Notes: a model not told the origin generated them from the sequence alone. A stretch of DNA of 41,065 nt from Rhizobium leguminosarum (GCF_001652265.1 NZ_LWBS01000429.1:1-41065); one strand, 5' to 3'; numbered from the stretch's first letter, positions 1 through 8,136 are shown. Numbers and translations: made by a program.

Positions 1-126
1 CTGATCACCATCGACAAGCAGCCGATCAGCCTGACGGCGGGCATACGATATTGGGCGGCGGCTCCAGACAATGGCCCGGAAGGACTGGGCTTCCGCGTCG
101 CGGTCACGTTCCTCTTCCCGAAGTGA
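1..126 (+). CDS. C-terminal fragment of an outer-membrane beta-barrel-like protein
   Basis: An open frame enters from the left edge and encodes 41 residues before a TGA stop. The last residues alternate polar and hydrophobic and end in FRVAVTFLFPK, the pattern of a final beta strand of an outer-membrane barrel with an aromatic residue near the C-terminus. The ending resembles rhizobial proteins annotated as transporters or neuromedin U-like proteins, but that is from memory and the fragment is too short for a firm family call. The start lies outside the window. Confidence 0.5.
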   Translation: MITIDKQPISLTAGIRYWAAAPDNGPEGLGFRVAVTFLFPK

Positions 127-325
127 ACGTCCATCATCGTAAAGGAACGTCGTGGTATTCGAGACGAACCGGCAATGCCTCTCCGGATTGGCTTGGGGCG
201 CCCCTTTCTACGATCAGCAGATTCGCAAAAGTGCAGTTTCCAACCGAACAGAGCATACCAGAAGCTACGAGCCTCGCATGGCGTAAAGACGTAGACTCCG
301 GGCCAATTCAACCGAGGAGGACATC

Positions 326-664
326 ATGAACCGCATAATTTTCGCTGCCGCCGCACTCGCAGTCTCCGCAGCCATCGCCTATGCACAAGACCCGATCGTC
401 GGGAACTGGAAGACCGAGCTTGGCGATACCGCCGCGATCGCTCCCTGTGGCAGTGGCTACTGCATCACGTTGAAGTCCGGCAAGCATGCCGGCGAGCAGA
501 TTGGGAACTTCAATGGCAAGGACGGAAGCTACGAGGGCAAGATCACCGATCCAGATGCGAAAAAGACATACGACGGCTCCCTGACGGTCTCCGGCAACGC
601 GCTGAAGATGAAGGGCTGCGTCCTTAAGGTCGTCTGTGAGTCGCAGACCTGGCCCCGTCTTTGA
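326..664 (+). CDS. Small secreted DUF2147 family protein
   Basis: A 112-residue protein with a clear signal peptide (MNRIIFAAAALAVSAAIAYA, cleavage expected before QDPIVGNW). The mature part starts with the DUF2147 hallmark GNWKTE, has two Cys in the PCGSGYC segment, and ends with CVLKVVCESQTWPRL, a typical C-terminus of the short rhizobial form. DUF2147 proteins are periplasmic, lipocalin-like beta proteins of unknown function. The ATG at 326 is fixed by a strong Shine-Dalgarno GAGGAGG at 314-320. It is transcribed alone; the next gene, repC, is convergent. Function is not assigned. Confidence 0.85.
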   Translation: MNRIIFAAAALAVSAAIAYAQDPIVGNWKTELGDTAAIAPCGSGYCITLKSGKHAGEQIGNFNGKDGSYEGKITDPDAKKTYDGSLTVSGNALKMKGCVLKVVCESQTWPRL

Positions 665-1163
665 CGACTGCACGACAGGATGGCATCGATGACGCTGTCG
701 CAACTTCACGTTGATGAAGACATGGCTTAGCACGTGTTTCTCGCTGGGCCAGCAGAGCGAGATGCTCCGTCGTTTCGTCATCACTTACCTCAATGTCGGC
801 CCGGTTCCGCCAACGGTTCCAGGAGGCCTCCTAACTCGATCACTACGAATACACCCACCCCCTTGGGCGCCTACCATGAGCGGGAGCGAGCTTCGCAAGA
901 TCGAGTCGTCGTTTAGCGATGGGGTGCGAACGCATGAACGGTACGGAAGGCGATCGATGCGGGGGGCGGATTCCGTGCCTTCAAACGTCAGACGAGTAGC
1001 GTCATAAGATCAAGACCCCTCCTCTCCTCCTTCATGATCGCTCCGATCATCCGGTCGCCCGCGAGCGCCTGCCATTCCGATGGCGCTTGAAGATTAAGGT
1101 CGACATCGCTATCCGGCCGCTCAAACCCACGAGCTGCAGGCGCCGGCGCACGGAGCCGAGGAC
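665..1163. other. Intergenic region between DUF2147 gene and repC
   Basis: About 500 bases with no convincing gene on either strand; short open frames here have no Shine-Dalgarno and no recognisable protein. One inverted repeat (arms TCTCGCT 739-745 and AGCGAGA 756-762) lies between the two convergent genes and could act in termination, but it has no T tract. Confidence 0.5.
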
Positions 1164-2474
1164 CTATCCAACTTTCCGCCCGGCCGGCGCATTTGCCCGC
1201 AGAAGCGCCATCAGCATCGGGCCGATCGCAAATTCGCCCTTTTCGGTTCGCCGCGTCAGGCCACGAAGATAGCCACCGGCCGAATTAATGTGGCCGCCGC
1301 GCTCCAGGATGCATGCCATAACGGTCGCAGCGTTTTCCGGACCCATCACATTGGCGGCCTCTTCGTAGGCCGACGGACTGACGCCCAGCATCGATCGAAC
1401 GATGACGGCTGCGGCCATCAGATCACGCCAGTTGCTGATTACGCCGTCCCGCCCATAGGTAAGGATTTCCGGGCAGGCTTGCAGAACCAGGCCGAGTGGG
1501 AAGGATTTCAGTCCGCCACCATCATTGCGGACGCCCGGCCGTCGACTTTGCTCTTCCTCCGTCTTCTGACCGTGCGGATGGGCTGTCTCACCCCTACCCT
1601 TCTCTGGCGTCACGGCCCCTCGGTCGTTGTCTTGCTCAGCTATCGCGCCCTGCTTCGGTTCGAAGCGTGGTTCAAGTTCAGAGATGGAGTCGGGATTTGA
1701 ATTCTGTATGTGACGCTCGATATAATCGGCATTGCCGCGCTGTTTTGTTGATTTAACCCGAATTTCCAGCTGGTTAAGAATATCTGTGCGCAGGCCCGTC
1801 AATTCATCCAGCAACAGTTCAAGCTGCGCTGTTGTCGGTGATCGCGGCAGGCCTTCGATCAGGTCCCGGAATTCGCGGTATAGGCCTTGCCAATCCCCAG
1901 GGATGTCTTCTTCAACGGCCGCTTCGATCAGTTTTGCAATGTCACGGCGGCAGAGAGTGATGCGTTCACGCAGACGCTGGACATGTAGCCGCTCAGCCAT
2001 CACCTCGGCCGCAAGCTGTTCGATCTCCTCGGCACGGGCAAGCAGCGGCGCCAGCGAGAAACCGAAAGCCTCGTCGACCTCCCCTGCCCTGTCTCTGCGG
2101 ACATAACGCTTGCCATTCGGACTATCCTTGCGCAGCAGAAGGCCTGCCTCGACGAGTGCGGCGAGATGGCGCCGGACGGTCTGTTCGGCCATGCCATGCG
2201 TTCTGAGCGAAAGCTGGATATTCGACGGGAATACGATCAAGCCGTTTTCCTGGGCCAGCTCGTTCTTCGGATAAAAGCTCAAAAGCGCGTTGAGCACGGC
2301 AAGCGCTCGATCGCCGATGCCGAGCAGCGGCTTTGCCTCGCATAGCGCGCGAAACAATTTCCACTTATCGACCGACTGATCCGATTTGATCTCTCCGGCC
2401 ATGACTTGATTTGCAAGCATGCCAAGCGTCATCGGCCGCCGCCCGAAGGGCGTCGTCACATTCCCGGTTTCCAT
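1164..2474 (-). CDS. repC: Replication initiator RepC
   Basis: A 436-residue protein with the RepC N-terminus (VTTPFGRRPMTLGML) and a winged-helix DNA-binding region at roughly residues 60-160 (LSLRTHGMAEQTVRRHLAALVEAG). RepC is the only protein essential for replication of repABC plasmids and, in studied members, the origin lies inside repC itself. The ATG at 2474 is chosen because GAGGTGGA precedes it by about 4 bases and because family members start this way; a GTG at 2507 would add 11 unlikely residues. It is the third gene of repABC, 199 bases after repB, and the gap holds the antisense RNA that limits its expression. A low-conservation linker rich in E, Q and R at about residues 260-320 separates the two folded parts. 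Confidence 0.95.
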   Translation of the reverse strand: METGNVTTPFGRRPMTLGMLANQVMAGEIKSDQSVDKWKLFRALCEAKPLLGIGDRALAVLNALLSFYPKNELAQENGLIVFPSNIQLSLRTHGMAEQTVRRHLAALVEAGLLLRKDSPNGKRYVRRDRAGEVDEAFGFSLAPLLARAEEIEQLAAEVMAERLHVQRLRERITLCRRDIAKLIEAAVEEDIPGDWQGLYREFRDLIEGLPRSPTTAQLELLLDELTGLRTDILNQLEIRVKSTKQRGNADYIERHIQNSNPDSISELEPRFEPKQGAIAEQDNDRGAVTPEKGRGETAHPHGQKTEEEQSRRPGVRNDGGGLKSFPLGLVLQACPEILTYGRDGVISNWRDLMAAAVIVRSMLGVSPSAYEEAANVMGPENAATVMACILERGGHINSAGGYLRGLTRRTEKGEFAIGPMLMALLRANAPAGRKVG

Positions 2475-2531
2475 ATCTTCCACCTCAACGAGGCAAAAGA
2501 AATCCACTCACCAAAACGGCGCCAAAAACTC

Positions 2532-2560
2532 TTGACAGCGATTCTCGGAAGTGCGATTCT
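2532..2560 (+). promoter_or_regulatory. Promoter of the repABC counter-transcribed RNA
   Basis: TTGACA, a perfect -35 hexamer, lies at 2532-2537 on the plus strand, antisense to repABC. Seventeen bases downstream is GATTCT (2555-2560), a weak -10. The position, in the repB-repC gap and opposed to the operon, matches the known ctRNA promoter of repABC plasmids. Confidence 0.65.
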
Positions 2561-2566
2561 CGGAGG

Positions 2567-2620
2567 TGTTCAAGACTACGAGGAAAGCTTCCGTGACGGT
2601 GACGTTCGGGGGCTTTTTTC
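2567..2620 (+). ncRNA. Counter-transcribed RNA (incompatibility factor) of repABC
   Basis: The repB-repC gap encodes a short RNA antisense to the repABC transcript. Ends are inferred: start about 7 bases after the -10 at 2555-2560, end in the T run after the hairpin at 2585-2615. In studied repABC plasmids such an RNA pairs with the leader of repC and promotes a structure that lowers RepC synthesis, setting copy number and incompatibility. The location, orientation, promoter and terminator all fit; the exact 5' end is not visible. Confidence 0.7.
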
Positions 2621-2624
2621 TTTT
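2585..2624 (+). terminator. Intrinsic terminator of the ctRNA
   Basis: AAGCTTCCG (2585-2593) pairs with CGGGGGCTT (2607-2615) in a nine-pair stem that includes two U-G pairs, with a 13-base loop, followed by a T-rich run to 2624. This is a standard rho-independent terminator on the plus strand and also the main structural element of the antisense RNA. Confidence 0.75.
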
Positions 2625-2644
2625 GCGCGTTATCTCCTATCCGG

Positions 2645-2660
2645 ATTGTCAGCTGACAAT
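2645..2660. repeat. parS: parS-like partition site 1
   Basis: The perfect 16-bp palindrome ATTGTCAGCTGACAAT (18 bp with flanking G/C) lies 13 bases past the repB stop. It fits the repABC parS consensus GTTNNCNGCNGNNAAC at every defined position except the outermost base pair. An identical copy lies upstream of repA. RepB should bind here to build the partition complex. Confidence 0.8.
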
Positions 2661-2673
2661 CGGTCTAACTGCC

Positions 2674-3663
2674 TCATTTTCCCTCATTTTCCTCTTCGAA
2701 CTCGGCGGCGAGGCCTATCAACCGCTGAGCCAGGAATTCCGAAAACGCCGCCGATTTGACGGTGATGCGAAAGGTTTTGCCGGAACGGGCCACCAAAGCA
2801 AGCGGCGCGCCGCCTTGAGTCCGGAGCGTCTGCTCGGCCTGCTGCGGTGCGCTCTTCTCCTCCAGTGCCTTCCAGATGACATCGAAGCGGCTGTTGGTGT
2901 CCAATGCGTCAAAACCGGCGGCACTGATTGCAGCCCGCGCCTTCTTCTGTCCGCCCGTCTCTCTGAATCTCTCGGCAAAAGTCAACCAGCGTGGACGACC
3001 GACCTTGGGGGCCGGCCCGATGGCGAGAATGATCTCGGGGTCGATCGTCTGCGCCACCTGCAGGAGCCTTGACGTTTCCGGCCTGTCTGTTGCCAGCGCC
3101 TTGGCAATCATGTCGCGGCTGAAGCCATGTTCATCCATGCGGCGTGCAAACAGTGCCCGTTCGATAAAACTCAAGTCGACACGGGGGCCATTTTCCTGAC
3201 CCTGTGCAAGGATCAGCTCTTCATCCGTGAGCTTTCGCACGACGGCCTTAACAGGAACCCCGATCTCTGCGGCGGCCCGCAGGCGCCTGTGGCCATAGGC
3301 GGCCTGGTAGTGCCCGGCCCTTGCCGGGTCCGGCCGCACCAGGATCGGAACCTGCTGTCCGCTTTCCTGGATGGACTGCTTCAATCGCTCGAACTCGGCA
3401 TCCTTGTCGACCGGGATACGGTCGCGGATGAAGGACATTTCGACGGCAGCCGGATCGATCTCCAGCACCTTGTCGCCGGAGGCCAGCGATTCGCGCAGCG
3501 CCTTGGCGGCGGCTGCTTCCTCTCCCAGCCGTCCAAGCGACAGGTTCATCGCCTTCACCGCTCCCGATGGCCGATGCGGCTGTTGGAAGCTCGGCACCTC
3601 CGGCCGTGTCGGCTCGACCGCACCGACCATGCTCTTCAGGATGTCGCGTCCTTTTGGGCTCAT
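2674..3663 (-). CDS. repB: Plasmid partitioning protein RepB (ParB family)
   Basis: A 329-residue centromere-binding protein. The ParB/Srx-like domain at about residues 60-150 contains GHYQAAYGHRRLRAA, followed by QGQENGPRVDLSFIERA and a helix-turn-helix around residues 165-200 (SRDMIAKALATDRPETSRLLQ). RepB binds parS and works with the ATPase RepA in segregation. The ATG at 3663 overlaps the repA stop as ATGA, a strong sign of translational coupling, and gives the usual MSPKGRDIL start; an in-frame ATG at 3675 would add four residues. The stop is 13 bases before a parS-like palindrome. Confidence 0.95.
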   Translation of the reverse strand: MSPKGRDILKSMVGAVEPTRPEVPSFQQPHRPSGAVKAMNLSLGRLGEEAAAAKALRESLASGDKVLEIDPAAVEMSFIRDRIPVDKDAEFERLKQSIQESGQQVPILVRPDPARAGHYQAAYGHRRLRAAAEIGVPVKAVVRKLTDEELILAQGQENGPRVDLSFIERALFARRMDEHGFSRDMIAKALATDRPETSRLLQVAQTIDPEIILAIGPAPKVGRPRWLTFAERFRETGGQKKARAAISAAGFDALDTNSRFDVIWKALEEKSAPQQAEQTLRTQGGAPLALVARSGKTFRITVKSAAFSEFLAQRLIGLAAEFEEENEGK

Positions 3664-4877
3664 GTCCTGCTCCATGCGCTGCGAATAAGTTGCTCGACCT
3701 CGGCATTGACGCTGTCGACGGATTCCACCCCGCGGTCATAGGTCTGGCGATGCATCGTCTCGCGTCCCGCCTCGTAGATTGTCTGCTTGGACAGACCCGC
3801 GTCCGAGACCGCTGTCGACTTGACCATCATCGAGGTCAGCACGCGCTCGCCGAACAGACTGCGCAGGAAGGCGACGATTTGCGCCTGCGGTCCATCATTG
3901 GACTCATAGCGGGTGATCAGATAGCGCATCCAATCATAATCGAGATTGCCGCCTGCCTGCTTGACCACGGCCAGAAGGTCGGAGGTCATCGTCAGGAACT
4001 GGTTCATCGACGCGACGTCGAGCATCTGCGGATGGACGGTGATCAAGACGGAGGTGGCAGCGCAGAGAGCCGACAGCGTCAGGAAACCGAGGGTCGGCGG
4101 GCAATCGATGATGACGACGTCGTAGCTCTGCTCCAGCGAATGCAGCGCATTGCCGACCCGCATGAAGAACATGTCCTTGTCGTCGCGGTTGGTGTCGGCG
4201 AGCGCCTTTGGAGTATCGTGCTCGAACTCGTGCAGTTCGAGATTGCCGGGGATGAGATCGAGCCCCGGAAAATAGGTCTGGCGGACGATGTCGGCTACGT
4301 CGCGTCGCGTTTCGTCATATTTGATGGCACCGTAAAGCGTCTCATTTTCGCCGACGTCGAATTCGGGCTGATACCCGAGCATCGCCGACATCGACGCCTG
4401 CGGATCGAGGTCGACGGCGAGCACGCGGTAGCCGCGCAGGGCCAGGAACTGCGCGAGGTGAATTGATGTCGTCGTCTTGCCGGAACCGCCCTTGAAATTG
4501 GTGACTGCGATCACCTGGAGATGGTCACCCGGCCGGCGCATCGGCAGATAGGAGGGTTTGGTGCGCCCGAGATGGTGGCGCATTGCATGGATTTCCTCAA
4601 GCGAGAACACCCGTCGACCGGCCGCCGTCTTTTCCGGATTGATGCTTTCCACCTGGGCGGCGAGGTGGCGAACGTAGCTGTCGGTGACGCCGAGCAGCTT
4701 GGCAGTCTCGGTGCTGCTGAACCGCCGTAGCGATTTGCGGGCATCGGGCGAAAACAACCGCTCGAACAGCACCTGCAATTGACTGCTGAGCATCGTCGAG
4801 TCCTGCGCGATCGTCTCGTCGATCGAGACTCGACTCGCTCTCTTGGCTTTCTCAACAATCGCGGCCTTGGTCGGCAT
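3660..4877 (-). CDS. repA: Plasmid partitioning ATPase RepA (ParA family)
   Basis: A 405-residue ParA-type ATPase. Residues 1-110 carry an N-terminal helix-turn-helix (LLGVTDSYVRHLAAQ) as in larger ParA proteins that autorepress their operon. The deviant Walker A motif KGGSGKTTTS follows at about residue 130, then the A' motif VLAVDLDPQAS and the Walker B segment DVVIIDCPPTLG. RepA drives plasmid segregation with RepB and, with it, represses repABC transcription. It is the first gene of the operon and overlaps repB by four bases. The ATG at 4877 has AGGA eight bases upstream. Confidence 0.95.
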   Translation of the reverse strand: MPTKAAIVEKAKRASRVSIDETIAQDSTMLSSQLQVLFERLFSPDARKSLRRFSSTETAKLLGVTDSYVRHLAAQVESINPEKTAAGRRVFSLEEIHAMRHHLGRTKPSYLPMRRPGDHLQVIAVTNFKGGSGKTTTSIHLAQFLALRGYRVLAVDLDPQASMSAMLGYQPEFDVGENETLYGAIKYDETRRDVADIVRQTYFPGLDLIPGNLELHEFEHDTPKALADTNRDDKDMFFMRVGNALHSLEQSYDVVIIDCPPTLGFLTLSALCAATSVLITVHPQMLDVASMNQFLTMTSDLLAVVKQAGGNLDYDWMRYLITRYESNDGPQAQIVAFLRSLFGERVLTSMMVKSTAVSDAGLSKQTIYEAGRETMHRQTYDRGVESVDSVNAEVEQLIRSAWSRT

Positions 4878-4914
4878 TCACGCAAATCCTGATAAATCGG
4901 GTCATTTTGCGCAA

Positions 4915-4942
4915 ATGATCGTGAGTCTCCCGATTCCGTCAA
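4915..4942 (-). promoter_or_regulatory. Candidate repABC promoter
   Basis: Reading the minus strand, TTGACG (4942-4937) is followed after 16 bases by GATCAT (4920-4915), four of six matches to the -10 consensus. Transcription would start near 4908, about 30 bases before the repA ATG. The assignment rests on pattern and position only. Confidence 0.45.
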
Positions 4943-4999
4943 GCGATTTCTTGGTTAGCCAATGGATAACAAACCGGATTCGCCCAAAAAATCATGTGG

Positions 5000-5011
5000 G
5001 ATTCCGGAATC
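5000..5011. promoter_or_regulatory. 12-bp palindrome upstream of repA
   Basis: GATTCCGGAATC is a perfect palindrome between the candidate repA promoter and the distal parS-like site. It could be an operator for RepA/RepB autorepression; no direct evidence. Confidence 0.35.
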
Positions 5012-5019
5012 TTAGCGCG

Positions 5020-5035
5020 ATTGTCAGCTGACAAT
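5020..5035. repeat. parS: parS-like partition site 2
   Basis: A second exact copy of ATTGTCAGCTGACAAT, about 145 bases upstream of the repA start. With the copy at 2645-2660 it brackets repA and repB. RepB bound here could serve both partition and control of the promoter. Confidence 0.8.
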
Positions 5036-6149
5036 GGCGGCCGTGCCCATATCCGTCGACGCCGGCCTTCAACGCCGTTACCGACTCACTGGAGAAAACA
5101 TCCACCGCTTGGGCGCGTCGGATCAGGCAATCCGTTTCTCATTTATAGGCAGATGAACGGCACAGGCTTTCGGCTTCCAACCCGCGGGCAGGTTCACTGC
5201 CGGAGGACCTGTCATTTGCGTCCTGGGTTTCGGCATCGCGCCGTGGCTGAGCAAGGCCGAGCATTTGTTCGAGACGGCCGGCATTGAGCGGAGCGCTTAT
5301 TCCCTTGAAGTTCATGATCCATCCTTCGTCTGCGCATCGATTGCGTGAAGCCGCAGAGATAAGCGCAATTTGAACCTGCCGAGAACTGTCCGCCAGCGTT
5401 ATCACCATCTTTTCCGATGCGACGCGGGAAAGGGGAGGGGAGACCTCCATCTTTCAAGCGCCGCCCTGAAATGCCGCTTTCGGCGGCGACGCTCGCCGTC
5501 TCGGATCGCTTCTGCGCGCAGAGATCGAGGAGTGCCGCGCAGATGCGGCCTGCCATGCGAAAGGCCGCATCTTTGCCGGCACCGGCGAACCGGCACTGTC
5601 TCCGATCATGTGGCATGCCGGTATTCCGAGATGCCGGTGCAGGCCTTACTCCAGGAGAGCGCTGTTGCTGCGCGATCGGGGGAGGGGCGTGCAGCCTGAA
5701 TGTTCTTGCCGATCTAAGTCGGCGGAATGCTGAGGGGCAGGTGGCGTCAAAGAGGTTGGGGCTCGTTTCCGGAGATCCGATCAATCGCCAGGCCAAGTCG
5801 CTGACACCAGTCCAATCACATGAACAGAATTGACGACATCCCGATGCGTCATCAACCGCAAAGATCACAACAGCGCATGCTAGGCGAATCAGGTCTCGGC
5901 AGGTATGATCGGCGGGTGCTGGTTGGTGTCGCAGACGTTTTGCCGCTAGCCGGATCGATCAGATCTCACTCCATGTCCCGCAAAGCGGCAATCTTTCCTA
6001 ACGGAACTTATTGGCGAGTTCGCTTCCGGCTAGGGAATTCCTTCTTGTTTACCTGCTATTTACCATAATCCTCCACGGCGCCGGCCGAGCCCGCATCGCG
6101 GTCGATCGTGCGTTCCTTGCCAGCAGGGTTGCGCGGGGCAGGGATTCCA
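5036..6149. other. 1.1-kb region without a convincing gene
   Basis: Several overlapping open frames exist on both strands (for example 5139-5450 and 5212-5868 on the minus strand), but they overlap each other, are rich in Arg, Pro and Ser as out-of-frame GC-rich DNA usually is, and match no family I recognise. The part near 5980-6065 is more AT-rich and may be the end of the ROK transcript. The region may hold decayed genes. Confidence 0.45.
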
Positions 6150-7232
6150 CTAACGCGCCTTCGTTCCCTCGCGATTGGTAAAATGCGCGTTGCCCAATCC
6201 CGTGCCGATGGTCAGCACCGCCCACCTCGACACGTCCTTCATAAAAGGGATCTGCGACAATCCCTGCACGACGGCGTCGTTGTGCATCATCACGAATGTG
6301 CTGTCGTCGCCGATCTCAGGAATAGCCTTCATCAGTGCGGCGGGAAGGTTGAAGCTGTCGCTCTCCCAGTTTCCGCCCGGCAGGTTCTGTCCACCGCGTT
6401 CGATGGAGCCATCGGCTTTGATGATGCCGGGACATGCGATCCCGATGATCGGCGCCGGCTTGAGATTGGCTTTCTCGGCCTTGCCGATCAGATCCTCTAA
6501 CATCGCGGCCAGCTTCTCGATGGTCGCGGTGCGGCTCGGCTCGTCGTCGGCATGACGCCAGATCGCTGATTCCCAGACACTTGCATCCGCAAAATTCGGC
6601 ACGTCGTCCTTTCCGAATTTAACGACGCCGGCGCGAACATTCGTGCCGCCGATATCGACGGCAAGGATCGCCTCATGGCCTTTGAACATCCAGCGCGGCA
6701 TCAGGTGGACCGCGCCGATCAGTCCGGCCTCATCGGGGTGGTGAACGATCGGCACGACCTCGACGTCGACGCCGGCCACTTTGAGCATAACCATGGTTCT
6801 GGCGATCGCCAGCTCGCCAAAGCGGCTCTGCCGGAAACCGCCGCCGACGACGATGCGCTCCGTCTTGGCCCAGCGCTTGTCCTTCAGGAACTTTCCGATC
6901 ACGTCGGCAAAGTCCTGGGCGAAGTCCTCCACCGCCCCCATGACCAATGCCGCCGCCTCCATATCGTCGCCCTTCAGAAAGGCATCGATCTTCTTCTTGG
7001 AAAGCTTCGCCGTGGCGGCCTTGCCGAGCGGGTCGTCGCCGACCTTGCGGATGCGTTTTCTCCAATCGTCGAGCTTCTGTTGGAAAGTCTTTTTGTTTGC
7101 GTTGTCGCCAACGAAACCATCCTTGTCACGTAGTTCGTTGTTGTAATCGTCGATCCTCACCAATGGCAGGTTTAAAGCGCCATGTGCCAGCGGGGCATTG
7201 ACCTCATCACGATCGGAACTGCTTTTGGCCAT
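6150..7232 (-). CDS. ROK-family sugar kinase homologue with circularly permuted motifs
   Basis: A 360-residue protein. ROK kinases phosphorylate sugars or act as sugar-sensing regulators. All ATP and sugar motifs are present but in unusual order. The segment usually found at the ROK C-terminus comes first: an acidic helix region then RIVVGGGFRQSRFG (about residues 140-155) and HPDEAGLIGA (about 175-185). The phosphate-1 motif DIGGTNVRAG, normally at residue 5-15, is at 193-202. Then come GIACPGII, the catalytic-Asp motif HNDAVVQG, and the phosphate-2 motif TIGTGLGN just before the end. The zinc motif HxCxxGxxGCxE is absent. The ATG at 7232 has AAGGT six bases upstream. A stress promoter lies 5', and trehalose-phosphatase is divergent. 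Substrate is unknown. Confidence 0.8.
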   Translation of the reverse strand: MAKSSSDRDEVNAPLAHGALNLPLVRIDDYNNELRDKDGFVGDNANKKTFQQKLDDWRKRIRKVGDDPLGKAATAKLSKKKIDAFLKGDDMEAAALVMGAVEDFAQDFADVIGKFLKDKRWAKTERIVVGGGFRQSRFGELAIARTMVMLKVAGVDVEVVPIVHHPDEAGLIGAVHLMPRWMFKGHEAILAVDIGGTNVRAGVVKFGKDDVPNFADASVWESAIWRHADDEPSRTATIEKLAAMLEDLIGKAEKANLKPAPIIGIACPGIIKADGSIERGGQNLPGGNWESDSFNLPAALMKAIPEIGDDSTFVMMHNDAVVQGLSQIPFMKDVSRWAVLTIGTGLGNAHFTNREGTKAR

Positions 7233-7278
7233 CAATGTACCTTCTACGGCGCGAGTGCTCGAACGGGCGGCGAGATAC

Positions 7279-7304
7279 AACGCGGACGCGTCTCTGGATG
7301 TTCC
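7279..7304 (-). promoter_or_regulatory. EcfG (general stress sigma) type promoter
   Basis: On the minus strand GGAAC (7304-7300) and CGTT (7282-7279) are separated by 17 bases, an exact match to the alphaproteobacterial EcfG/RpoE4 consensus GGAAC-N16/17-CGTT. Transcription would start near 7272, about 40 bases upstream of the ROK-like gene. Both boxes were read directly; the regulator is inferred from the consensus. Confidence 0.7.
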
Positions 7305-7377
7305 GGAGTCTGAAAGATCACCTTGTCCTCGTCGTCCGGCGACCTAGCTTCAATGATTGCAGAGTTTGGAGAATGCC

Positions 7378-8136
7378 GTGCAGGACGACACCGCTACTCA
7401 GGAAATGCTTTCAATGGTCTTGGAGGAGCCGGACCACTGGGCGATGTTTCTCGATATCGACGGGACGCTGCTCAATCTTGCGCCCACACCGGATGCGATC
7501 GAGGTCCCGCAGGAGCTTCCTGGACAACTTCATCGTCTGTCGAACAAGCTCGACGGTGCCTTGGCACTGGTCACCGGACGATCGCTTGCCTATGCAGACG
7601 CGCTGTTCAAACCCTTTGCATTTCCGACAGCAGGCCTGCACGGCGCGGAAATCAGGAACGCCGCGGGCATGCAGACGATCGAGGCTACAGCTGAATTTCA
7701 GGCCCTGAAGCGTGTGCTGACCGCAGAAGCCGAGCACTACCCTGGCGTCTTGATCGAGGACAAGGGCGCGGCTGTTGCCGCCCATTACCGGCTCGCGCCC
7801 GAATATGAAAAGGTGCTCGAAGACCGCATGCATCACTATGCGGAGCTCGCCGGGCCGAACTGGGCATTGCAGCTCGGTAAGATGGTATTCGAGCTGCGTC
7901 CGGCACGATCAAGCAAGGGCGATGCGCTGGAGCGGTTTCTTCAGTCCGACCCGTTCAAGAACCGCTCTCCGATTACCATCGGCGATGATCTGACCGACGA
8001 GTCGATGTTTGCGATCGCTAATGCGCGTGGCGGCGTTTCCGTGCGTGTCGGCGCGATCGGTGCCCCGAGCTGCGCCACGAGCCGGCTGTCCTCTTCTGCG
8101 CTGGTCAGAAACGTCATTGCAGCCTTGGCCGCTTGA
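7378..8136 (+). CDS. otsB: Trehalose-6-phosphate phosphatase OtsB
   Basis: A 252-residue HAD-superfamily phosphatase. HAD motif I is FLDIDGTLL with the nucleophile Asp26 and general acid Asp28, motif II lies in ALVTGR, and the late motif ITIGDDLTDESMF carries the Mg-binding acids. SSKGDALERFL is the typical motif III region. It converts trehalose 6-phosphate to trehalose in the cytoplasm, the last step of osmoprotectant synthesis. The partner synthase otsA is not in the window. A GTG at 7378 preceded by TTGGAG is preferred over an upstream TTG at 7357. It is divergent from the ROK-like gene, which has a stress promoter. Confidence 0.9.
   Translation: MQDDTATQEMLSMVLEEPDHWAMFLDIDGTLLNLAPTPDAIEVPQELPGQLHRLSNKLDGALALVTGRSLAYADALFKPFAFPTAGLHGAEIRNAAGMQTIEATAEFQALKRVLTAEAEHYPGVLIEDKGAAVAAHYRLAPEYEKVLEDRMHHYAELAGPNWALQLGKMVFELRPARSSKGDALERFLQSDPFKNRSPITIGDDLTDESMFAIANARGGVSVRVGAIGAPSCATSRLSSSALVRNVIAALAA

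Noticed and set aside
3567..4466. Long open frame (299 codons) on the plus strand inside repA
   Set aside because: Fully antisense to a clearly coding ParA-type gene; rich in His, Arg and Asp as expected from the opposite strand of GC-rich coding DNA, with no family match.
5212..5868. 218-codon minus-strand open frame in the gene-poor region
   Set aside because: Arg/Pro/Ser-rich, no motif, no Shine-Dalgarno, and overlapped by frames on both strands of equal quality.
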